From Paraburkholderia ultramafica (GTDB lineage: Bacteria; Pseudomonadota; Gammaproteobacteria; Burkholderiales; Burkholderiaceae): a stretch of DNA of 64,000 nt. Location: NCBI RefSeq assembly GCF_902859915.1, contig NZ_CADIKK010000001.1:1-64000 (forward strand). The letters run 5' to 3'. Below are positions 49,427 through 56,770 of this stretch, piece by piece. How positions within the stretch are numbered: position 1 is the stretch's first letter; the number at the start of each line of letters is the position of its first letter. The notes below the pieces were generated by a model. It ran no database searches. It worked only from the letters and a program-made list of their open reading frames with translations, and was not told the DNA's origin. The position numbers were made by a program, and so were the translations under genes.

Positions 49427-50473
49427 TCAATTGTCCACACTGGGGTGCGGCCGGTATTGGCCCGTTTCCATCAACTCCGAAGCGGCAAGGGCGTTCGGTG
49501 TCCAACGCAGCGTCGCGCGCGTTTCCAGCAACCATGCCTGATAGCCCTCAGGAACGTCCTCCGACGGCCCGTGGTGGATGACCCCCTTTGGCACACAGGT
49601 CAAGGTACCCGGTTCCGTACACCCGCCCCAGGCGCCGGGGCCTCGCACGTAACAGATCACTTCGTCGAAATCGGCGTTGATGTGAACCGGTGGCCGCCCT
49701 CCGGGACGTGCGCTGAGGTTGAACATCAGAACGTCGCCCGTGCTCGACGACAGAAACTGGCTGGGCGGACCACCCTCAGGCAGGTACGCGTGAAGCTGGA
49801 TATTGGCCAGATTCAGCTTCCACACCGGGACGGACTCCGACAGGCACACGCCGAGTGCAAGCGGATCATGCGGCATCGTGAAGACCGTGTTCTCGGGGTC
49901 GAGGGTTTTCAGCACCAGCCGCGTTGGACCGCCGGCCGGCATGGCGGAGTCGATCTCGGCAAACTTGAGATCCCGTGCTACGTTGAGCAGGCCACTTGGC
50001 GCGGGCGGCGCAAGCTTCAGGGCCGCAGGACTCTCGACGATGATGCTTCGCATGGCATCGCCGGTCGGCGCATATCGATACGCGACGGATTTGGGAATGC
50101 AGACGAAGTCGCCTTCCGTCGCCGTGAGACAGCCCACGTCCGTTTCGAACCTGACCGTGCCGGATTGGATGAAATGAATCTCGTCCGCTTCGACATTGCG
50201 CACCACGTACGGCATGGGCTTGCGCCGCCCCGACACATGCAGTTTGACGCCGAGCCTGGACGTCGCCACGGTGGTCGGAAGAGCCTCAGGGTCGTCGTGA
50301 TCGTCAGGCGTCAAGCGCTCGAGGACGGCTCGCCGCGGTGCGTGCGGCCCCTGCACGGAAAGATAATCAGGCGCATAGGTGGGCCGGGTCACAACTGACA
50401 GTGCACCCTGGAACCCGTCACGGCTCCAGAGTTGCACCAGGGGGGGGCCTGCATCATGCGTTTTGTCACTCAT
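49427..50473 (-). CDS. homogentisate 1,2-dioxygenase-like cupin
   Basis: This 348-residue two-domain cupin resembles HmgA: NVEADEIHFIQSGTVRFETD, GDFVCIPKSVAYRY, an iron-ligand region PPVHINADFDEVICYV and a final His in GVIHHGP. Homogentisate dioxygenases open hydroquinone-type rings with O2. It is shorter than HmgA (about 430-450 aa) and the H-x6-E ligand spacing is altered to H-x6-E counted one residue later, so the substrate may be a related tri- or dihydroxybenzene. The start has AAGGAGGTGG upstream; promoter E drives it. Confidence 0.78.
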   Translation of the reverse strand: MSDKTHDAGPPLVQLWSRDGFQGALSVVTRPTYAPDYLSVQGPHAPRRAVLERLTPDDHDDPEALPTTVATSRLGVKLHVSGRRKPMPYVVRNVEADEIHFIQSGTVRFETDVGCLTATEGDFVCIPKSVAYRYAPTGDAMRSIIVESPAALKLAPPAPSGLLNVARDLKFAEIDSAMPAGGPTRLVLKTLDPENTVFTMPHDPLALGVCLSESVPVWKLNLANIQLHAYLPEGGPPSQFLSSSTGDVLMFNLSARPGGRPPVHINADFDEVICYVRGPGAWGGCTEPGTLTCVPKGVIHHGPSEDVPEGYQAWLLETRATLRWTPNALAASELMETGQYRPHPSVDN

Positions 50474-50583
50474 TTGTCCACCTCCTTCGTTCTCTAACAC
50501 CGCCTCCGCCGGCTCTTTCTACGCCTCGCGGACGTCGGCAAATAACGTCCATCGCATATCACTTTTGCGATGATCGCATAACG

Positions 50584-50655
50584 GATAGATTTATATAGAA
50601 TGATGTGTCGTGGAGCAAATCAAGTCAAGTCAAGAGCACCAGGGAATCTCCCAGG
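50584..50655 (-). promoter_or_regulatory. shared-regulon promoter E (ring-cleavage operon)
   Basis: On the minus strand: palindrome CCTGGG/CCCTGG (50639-50655), TTGACT (50623-50628; a second TTGACT overlaps at 50628-50633), 17 bp, CATCAT (50600-50605), and TCTATATAAATCTATC. It sits between the marR3 stop and the dioxygenase start. Confidence 0.8.
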
Positions 50656-50668
50656 CAACCGGTATCAG

Positions 50669-51208
50669 TCAGTCCAAGGCCGCATCGTCCTTGGACATCT
50701 GGATCAGATTCTGCTCAATCTGGTGCGCGACCTTCCAGAACACCCGCATGTCCCGCGCAGAAATTCCGTCGAGGGAGGCCGAGTGGATGTCCGTGAACTC
50801 CGGCAAGATGTCGTCGACCAGGCGTCTACCCTCTTCCCTAAGACTGACGTAATATTTTCGTCGATCTTTAGGATCCCGGATCCTTTGCACCAGCCCACGC
50901 TTTTCCAGGTTGTCGAGCGCCGGCACCGCGGTCGTCGAGGCGATCCCCACTCGCTTGCTCAATTCGAGCTGATTCAGCTCGCCGCGCTCGGCCAGCACGC
51001 GGAGGTAATACCAGTACGAAATGGCAAGGTTTTCCTTGTCGAGAATTTTCTGACCCTGTGCATCGTAGAGCCGGTGCACCGTCCTGGCCATCCACGGCAC
51101 AGTTCGGCCACGCTCATCAAATAGTTCGGGCAACAACTTCGCGGCTGCCTCGCCTGACGGTTCGCGATCCAGAGTTGCCCTGGCGGCGCTGGGATTCGAC
51201 TTGGACAT
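50669..51208 (-). CDS. MarR-family regulator (copy 3)
   Basis: This 179-residue MarR paralogue of copies 1 and 2 has FDERGRTVPWMARTVHRLYD, NQLELSKRVGIASTTAVPAL and the wing RIRDPKDRRKYYVSL. ATG 51208 (MSKSNPSA) aligns with the starts of the other copies; the frame continues upstream through promoter F and is not coding there. It is divergent from the molybdenum enzyme gene. Confidence 0.88.
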   Translation of the reverse strand: MSKSNPSAARATLDREPSGEAAAKLLPELFDERGRTVPWMARTVHRLYDAQGQKILDKENLAISYWYYLRVLAERGELNQLELSKRVGIASTTAVPALDNLEKRGLVQRIRDPKDRRKYYVSLREEGRRLVDDILPEFTDIHSASLDGISARDMRVFWKVAHQIEQNLIQMSKDDAALD

Positions 51209-51269
51209 TCCGTGTTTCCTTTCCATATGGGCCAACCGGGCAAATTTCCGGGCCACGAACAAACGGTAG

Positions 51270-51340
51270 TCAGGGCATACCCCACCATGGGAGTCCTTGA
51301 CTTTATTTATACCAAATAACATCATTCTATATAGGTTTAT
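51270..51340 (+). promoter_or_regulatory. shared-regulon promoter F (Mo enzyme)
   Basis: There is TTGACT (51297-51302), 17 bp, CATCAT (51320-51325), then TCTATATAGGTTTAT. The upstream palindrome is more divergent: CAGGG/CCCAC (51271-51285), or alternatively CCCA/TGGG (51281-51291). The promoter drives the gene at 51528. Confidence 0.72.
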
Positions 51341-51365
51341 TTTTTTAGGTATCATTGCCTTACAA

Positions 51366-51389
51366 ATGATCCGCTCCAGTTAGGATCAT
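51366..51389 (+). promoter_or_regulatory. ATGATCC/GGATCAT operator in leader
   Basis: A perfect inverted repeat ATGATCC and GGATCAT with a 10-nt spacer (starting CGCT, as in the promoter C copy) is followed by ATACAAC. It corresponds to the repeat at 39641-39663 and lies about 160 nt from the marR start in both cases. Confidence 0.6.
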
Positions 51390-51527
51390 ACAACGTGACT
51401 GACCGCTGCGTCGCGCTGCTCCGTAAAATTCGCTTATCAAGGGCAATTCAGAACAACCTCGATCGGTGCCTGAACGGCAGTCGTTGCGTCCAATCAAAGC
51501 CCAGTTCTGCTCAGGGATGACATTCTC

Positions 51528-54485
51528 ATGCAGCGAAAAATCCTTGTACTTATCCTCTGGCTCATGCCGACCGTCCTGCGTATGGCGGCCCGCAAGTTTC
51601 CTGCCGTGCGCGCGCATCTCGCCACAGGAAGTGGAGTCATCCAGCTACGGCTCAGAAACAACAGTCTCGCGAGGCAGCTCCATTTCAGGGACGGCAGCGT
51701 GTCCGGACGCTGGGGAGTGTGCGCCAGGCCCGACGCCGAGCTCGTCTTCATGGACGTCGCGACCGCGCACAAGATGCTCGCGCCGAAAACGGATCATGCG
51801 TTCCTGATCGATGCGCTCAAGAACTTCAAGATCACGCAGGGCGGAAGCGACGAGAAGCTCGTGTGGTTCGGCCAACTCGTCAACACGATGAAGACGGCTG
51901 CGTGGCGTAAGGGCATGCCGATGAAAGACGGAACCACGCGTTTCGTCACCCTCACCAATGGCGGCCCTGTGTTCGTCTTCGTCAAGGACGGCAAAATTGT
52001 CCGCACCACGCCCATCGATCTCGAAGAGGAAGACGGACCGAGCTGGAGTATCACGGCAAGAGGTCGCCGGCTTTCGCCGGCACGGCGTGCAACGGTCAGT
52101 CCGCACGCGCTCTCGCTCAAATCGCTCGTGTACTCCGACAAGCGCCTCCTCTATCCGATGAAGCGCGTCGACTTCGATCCCAATGGCGAACGCAATCCCC
52201 AGAATCGCGGGATCTCGGGCTATGAACGCATCAGCTGGGACGAAGCGCTCGATATCGTCGCCGGGGAAATTCGCCGCATGAAGAAGGACTACGGCCCCGG
52301 AGCCATTGGCATGGTCACGGGCGCGCACCACCAGTGGGGAAACATCAACTACTACCTTAGCGCGATGCTGCGTTTCGGCAACCTGATCGGCTTTACCCGC
52401 ATCGAACCGAGTCCGATCAGTTGGGAAGGCTGGTACTGGGGGGCCATGCATCACTACGGCAACAGCCTGCGCCTGGGCACGCCGAGCTTTTACGGCACGA
52501 CCGAAGATTGCCTTCAGCATGCCGAGGTCATCGTGTTCTGGTCGAGCGATCCCGAATCGACCAATGGTGTCTATGGCGGATTCGAAGGCACCGAGCGCCG
52601 GCTGTGGGCCAAACAGCTCGGCATTGAATTCGTGCATATCGACCCCTATCTGACGCATTCCGCTCAGTTCCTTGGCGGGAAATGGCTGCCGATCAAACCC
52701 GGCACCGACTCGGCGCTCGCGATCGCCATCATGCACGAATGGATGGTTAGCGGCAGCTACGATAAGGAATACGTGGCATCAAATTCGACCGGCTTTGACG
52801 AATGGAGCGCTTACGTCCTTGGTAAAGAGGACGGCGTACCGAAGACGCCCGAGTGGCAAGAAGCGGAAACCGGCGTGCCCGCCAAGGATGTCCGCAGTCT
52901 CGCGCGGTTGTGGGCGTCCAAGAAGACTTATCTCGCGGCGGGCGGCCTGGGCGCGGGCTTTGGCGGCGCGTGCCGCACCGAGACGGGCGCGCAATGGGCG
53001 CGAAGCGTCGTCATGATGATGGCCATGCAGGGATGGGGAAAACCGGGGATCAACTTCGGCAATTTGCAGATCGGTGCGCCGCAGGACCTCAATTTCTACT
53101 TTCCCGGGTACGCCGAGGGCGGAATCTCAGGCGATCTGAACAACACGGCGAGCGCCGCCAACAACTACTGCCGCATGCCTCACATCATCACGATCAACCC
53201 GGTGAAGCAGGCCGTCCCCCGGCAACGGCTTGCCGAAGCCATCGTGGAAGGTAAATCGGAAGGCTACGCGTGGGACGGCTTCTCGGTCGAGGGACAGTTT
53301 GCTCAATACTCGTATCCGAGGCCGGGCCATTCCCGCATTCACATGCTGTACCGTTACGGCTCGTCATCGTTCGGCACAACGCCGGGATCGAACAGGCTCG
53401 TTGAAGCGTATCGTCACTCATCCCTGGAGTTCATCGTTAACCAGTCGATATGGATGGAGAACGAGGCCCAGTTCGCAGACGTCATTCTGCCCGCTTGCAC
53501 CGCGCTCGAACGTGATGACATCTCCGAATGGGCCAATTGCGGCGGCTACATCCAGCATGCGCAGAGCCAGCTCAATCACCGCATGGTGATCATGCAACAC
53601 AAATGCATTGAGCCCCTCGGCGAATCGAAGTCGGATTATCAGATCTTTCTGGAGATCATGACAAGGCTTGGATACGGTGGCATGTTCTCGGAAGGCGGTT
53701 GCTCCGAACTGGCGTGGTGCGAGCGGATGTTCAACTCCACGGACCTGCCGAAGCAAACCACCTGGAAGAAGTTCCTGCAAAAGGGCTATCACGTCGTCCC
53801 TCCTCCTTCGGACAATGAAAAGCAGCCCGTCGACATGCGCTGGTTCGCGCAAGGGCGGCCCAAGGATTTGCCGGAAGCGAACCCGCTTCCCGGCGTGTAT
53901 TCGAAAGCGTTCGGCGAGGGACTTCCCACTCAATCAGGCAAGTTCGAGTTCGTGCCGTCGAGCCTGCGTCGCATCGAGCAGATTGATCCCGCAAGGCCGG
54001 CCGTCAACCGATACATAAACCGCGCCAGTGCGGCGAAACAGCCGTTCCCGTTGCAGCTCGTCACCAACCATCCGGTCTACAGCTTCCATACGCATGCGGA
54101 CGGAAAGAACAGTCACGTCAGCACGATCGACGAACACCGGATGGAAGTCGGCGGATATCGATATTGGGTTCTGCGAATGAGTAACCGGGATGCGGAGACG
54201 CGCGGCATACAGCGTGGCGATCTGGTTCGTGTCTACAACGCGCAGGCGTCGGTGATCTGTGCCGTGGACGTTTCTCAGCTCGTGAAAGCGGGCGTGACGC
54301 GCGGCAACGAGTCGTGTGCGGAGCTCGACCTGATCGAGACTTCGGTGGGCCTGGTCGATCGCGGAGGCTGTCTCAATCTCCTGACGCCAGGTGGAAAAAT
54401 GAGTCCGACTGCAGACGGGATCATGCCTAATACTTGTTGGGTGGAGGTGGAAAAATGGGACTCGACTCTCGAGAAAGCAGCGTGA
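51528..54485 (+). CDS. transhydroxylase/resorcinol-hydroxylase-like molybdopterin oxidoreductase, large subunit
   Basis: This 985-residue DMSO-reductase-family enzyme lacks the N-terminal FeS cysteines and resembles the large subunit of pyrogallol-phloroglucinol transhydroxylase and resorcinol hydroxylase. Shared stretches include GGPVFVFVKDGKIVRTTP (146-163), FDPNGERNP, YERISWDEA, SWEGW (Ser298, probable Mo ligand), VFWSSDPE and FYFPGYAEGGISGD. No Tat signal is seen, so it should be cytoplasmic. The first 125 residues (RWGVCARPDAELVFMDVATA) are extra and look like an SCP2-type domain. It likely hydroxylates or transhydroxylates a polyphenol without O2. The FeS subunit follows. Confidence 0.85.
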   Translation: MQRKILVLILWLMPTVLRMAARKFPAVRAHLATGSGVIQLRLRNNSLARQLHFRDGSVSGRWGVCARPDAELVFMDVATAHKMLAPKTDHAFLIDALKNFKITQGGSDEKLVWFGQLVNTMKTAAWRKGMPMKDGTTRFVTLTNGGPVFVFVKDGKIVRTTPIDLEEEDGPSWSITARGRRLSPARRATVSPHALSLKSLVYSDKRLLYPMKRVDFDPNGERNPQNRGISGYERISWDEALDIVAGEIRRMKKDYGPGAIGMVTGAHHQWGNINYYLSAMLRFGNLIGFTRIEPSPISWEGWYWGAMHHYGNSLRLGTPSFYGTTEDCLQHAEVIVFWSSDPESTNGVYGGFEGTERRLWAKQLGIEFVHIDPYLTHSAQFLGGKWLPIKPGTDSALAIAIMHEWMVSGSYDKEYVASNSTGFDEWSAYVLGKEDGVPKTPEWQEAETGVPAKDVRSLARLWASKKTYLAAGGLGAGFGGACRTETGAQWARSVVMMMAMQGWGKPGINFGNLQIGAPQDLNFYFPGYAEGGISGDLNNTASAANNYCRMPHIITINPVKQAVPRQRLAEAIVEGKSEGYAWDGFSVEGQFAQYSYPRPGHSRIHMLYRYGSSSFGTTPGSNRLVEAYRHSSLEFIVNQSIWMENEAQFADVILPACTALERDDISEWANCGGYIQHAQSQLNHRMVIMQHKCIEPLGESKSDYQIFLEIMTRLGYGGMFSEGGCSELAWCERMFNSTDLPKQTTWKKFLQKGYHVVPPPSDNEKQPVDMRWFAQGRPKDLPEANPLPGVYSKAFGEGLPTQSGKFEFVPSSLRRIEQIDPARPAVNRYINRASAAKQPFPLQLVTNHPVYSFHTHADGKNSHVSTIDEHRMEVGGYRYWVLRMSNRDAETRGIQRGDLVRVYNAQASVICAVDVSQLVKAGVTRGNESCAELDLIETSVGLVDRGGCLNLLTPGGKMSPTADGIMPNTCWVEVEKWDSTLEKAA

Positions 54486-55327
54486 GCGGCTGGGCGCTGG
54501 TCGTTGACGTTTCACTCTGCATCAATTGCAGAAACTGCGTCCTCGCGACCAAGGACGAGTACGCCGGCAATGCCTTTCCGGGTTATTCCGCGCCGCATCC
54601 GCCGGAAGGTCTGGAAACGATCCGGATCGAACGTCACGTTCGCGGAGAGGGCTCGCTCGTCGATGTCACCTATATCCCGAAGACCTGTAATCACTGTGAC
54701 AACGCACCCTGCGTCAAAGCGGCCCCGGACGGCGCGATCTACAAGCGCCCGGACGGGATTGTCGTGATCGACCCAGTCAAGTCGCACGGCCGGCGCGATC
54801 TGGTCGGCACATGCCCTTACGGCATGATCGAATGGAATGAACAGGAACAGGTGCCGCAGAACTGGAACTTCGACGCTCACCTGCTCGACGCCGGCTGGAA
54901 AGAGCCACGCTGTGCGCAAGCCTGCCCTACCAAGGCGATCCGTGCGTTGAATGTCGGAGACGCCCAATTGGCGGAGATGGTCGAGAAAGAGCACCTGTCA
55001 GTCATGCGCCCCGAGTTAGGCACCAAGCCGCGCGTCTTCTACAGGAATCTCGACGATGCGCTCAGCCATCTGGTGGCAGGCAACGTCTGCGAAGACCTGG
55101 GTGGTGGTCAACTGCGTAATCTGGAGGGTGTTGAAATTATTCTGCGCGACTCCGCCGATGGAGGCGAACGCATCGCCAGAACCGACCATTTTGGCGACTT
55201 CCGGTTCTCTGGGCTGATTGCGCCGTCCTCGCGTATCGAATTGCGGGTGAGAAAGGACGGAAAGGAAAAGGTTCTCGCTACAAGAGATCGCATTGGGAGC
55301 GTCAACCTCGGCACGCTACTCTATTGA
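54455..55327 (+). CDS. transhydroxylase-like iron-sulfur subunit with C-terminal beta domain
   Basis: This 290-residue electron-transfer subunit has ferredoxin segments CINCRNC, CNHCDNAPC, CPYG and CAQACP, then PELGTKPRVFYRNL and a Cna-B-like beta domain (GVEIILRDSADGG... HFGDFRFSGL). This domain plan is that of the transhydroxylase small subunit. The CTMC-like pair usually before AHLLD is replaced by NWNFD, so one [4Fe-4S] cluster may be absent. The ATG at 54455 has GGAGGTGG upstream and overlaps the large-subunit gene by 31 nt; a GTG at 54482 overlapping the stop is an alternative. Confidence 0.85.
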   Translation: MGLDSRESSVSGWALVVDVSLCINCRNCVLATKDEYAGNAFPGYSAPHPPEGLETIRIERHVRGEGSLVDVTYIPKTCNHCDNAPCVKAAPDGAIYKRPDGIVVIDPVKSHGRRDLVGTCPYGMIEWNEQEQVPQNWNFDAHLLDAGWKEPRCAQACPTKAIRALNVGDAQLAEMVEKEHLSVMRPELGTKPRVFYRNLDDALSHLVAGNVCEDLGGGQLRNLEGVEIILRDSADGGERIARTDHFGDFRFSGLIAPSSRIELRVRKDGKEKVLATRDRIGSVNLGTLLY

Positions 55328-55477
55328 AACCTGGTCTCCAGCGAATTTGCATGTCCGTCTGTTCGTTGCCGGACATGCAACGTTCTGGACGATCGGCTTG
55401 CCAGTAGCCAGTATGTGGCGTTCCGGGGCCCGCGCCCGGCTTGGACGCGTGACCCCGGACAAGGCTCGACACTGGAA

Positions 55478-56476
55478 TCAGATCTTGAAGCTTTCGAGGC
55501 TCGCGGGATGGAACAACTCACGCGCCTGAAGCCGACGGCTGGATAAGCCCTCGGCATGATGCCGGGCAAGGAAGCGGTCGATTGTGTGCTCGTTTTGCGC
55601 AAAGCCATACGGCCAGAAATCGAAGCCCATCAGCTTGCGCGCCGCCCGCAACTGGTCTTCGACAAATGGCAAGGTCACCTTGGTCGCACCGGTCTCGCTA
55701 AGCCGCTCGAGCGCGAGCGCCTTCGACTTCTCGAACGCCTTGACGAGTGCACCCGGCAGCCACGGATGCTGATCCGCGAGCGTCTTTCTGACACCGAGCG
55801 TGTGCATGATCGGAAACAGCTTTGTGCGCGCATACCAATCGGCCGCAGTCTTGTGTGGATCGTCGAAGAGATACCGAACCTGCGGGTGGCCCTGGTCAAA
55901 GCAGGATGGCGCACGCGGACCGATGACGGCATCGATCTCCCCCGCCGCCAGAAGCCGGGAGATGGTTTCGCCTTCCGGGGTGTCTTCCACTTTGATGTCG
56001 TCCGGCAGGTTCAGCGAGATCTTCTCGACTCGGGAAGGATCTTCGTAGCCGCCACGCACCCAGGTCACATCGGACGCTTTTACCCCATACTCTTCCTCGA
56101 GAAAGAGCCGGACCCAGACGTTGGCGGTGAGTTGGTACTCGGGTACCCCAATGCGCTTGCCCTTCAGGTCTTCAGGCTTGTTGATGCCCCGGTCCGCTCG
56201 CACGTAGATCGCAGTATGCCGGAACGCCCGCGACGGAAAGACCGGCACGGCGATATAGGGCGACGTGCCCGCAGCCGTCTTGACAGAATAGCTGCTGAGC
56301 GACAGTTCGCAGATATCGTAGTCGGCGTGCCGAAACGCACGAAAGAAGATCTCCTCAGGTTCCTGCAGCATAAAGACCGGATCTACGCCGTCGATCTGAA
56401 CATCCCCATCGACGAGCGGCCGCATACGGTCATAGTTGCCAACGGCAATAGACAGCCGGAGCTTGTGATTTCCCAT
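55478..56476 (-). CDS. 4,5-dihydroxyphthalate decarboxylase-like protein
   Basis: This 332-residue protein has the periplasmic-binding fold but no signal peptide, and closely follows the Pht5 pattern: LRLSIAVGNYDRMRPLVDG, EEIFFRAFRHADYDICELS, GIPEYQLTA-like IGVPEYQLTANVWVR, FDFWPYGFAQN and the C-terminal ELFHPASLE. Pht5 decarboxylates 4,5-dihydroxyphthalate to protocatechuate. Here it may remove a carboxyl group from a hydroxylated aromatic acid to feed the Mo enzyme. It converges on the FeS-subunit gene. Confidence 0.82.
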   Translation of the reverse strand: MGNHKLRLSIAVGNYDRMRPLVDGDVQIDGVDPVFMLQEPEEIFFRAFRHADYDICELSLSSYSVKTAAGTSPYIAVPVFPSRAFRHTAIYVRADRGINKPEDLKGKRIGVPEYQLTANVWVRLFLEEEYGVKASDVTWVRGGYEDPSRVEKISLNLPDDIKVEDTPEGETISRLLAAGEIDAVIGPRAPSCFDQGHPQVRYLFDDPHKTAADWYARTKLFPIMHTLGVRKTLADQHPWLPGALVKAFEKSKALALERLSETGATKVTLPFVEDQLRAARKLMGFDFWPYGFAQNEHTIDRFLARHHAEGLSSRRLQARELFHPASLESFKI

Positions 56477-56581
56477 TACCTCTTCTCCTTGTTGCGGAAC
56501 GATCGAAACGAAAACGTCAACACAGGTCAGCCGGGCGGGTCCGGAGACCGCTTAAATCGCAATCAATTTATTCTGCATCGC

Positions 56582-56610
56582 ATGATCCTATGAAGGATTA
56601 CATATGTCAA
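56582..56610 (-). promoter_or_regulatory. promoter of decarboxylase-like gene (variant of shared type)
   Basis: On the minus strand: TTGACA (56605-56610), 17 bp, GATCAT (56582-56587), followed by GCGAT. The spacing and the ATCATNCGAT core resemble the six shared promoters, but the CCWGGG palindrome is missing. ATGATCC/GGAT repeats overlap it, as in the operators at 39641 and 51366. Confidence 0.6.
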
Positions 56611-56770
56611 GGATCATGGAGGACCATTGATCGGCGTGCCATGTCGATGGCAACACAGTCACGTGTTGTCGAACGGCACGGGTAATCATATGGCCGGCCT
56701 GCTCTCGGTCGAGCAGAGACGGCCAGCGTAAAGTCAAGGTCCAAACCGAATTGATGCACGGGAGGTCAGC

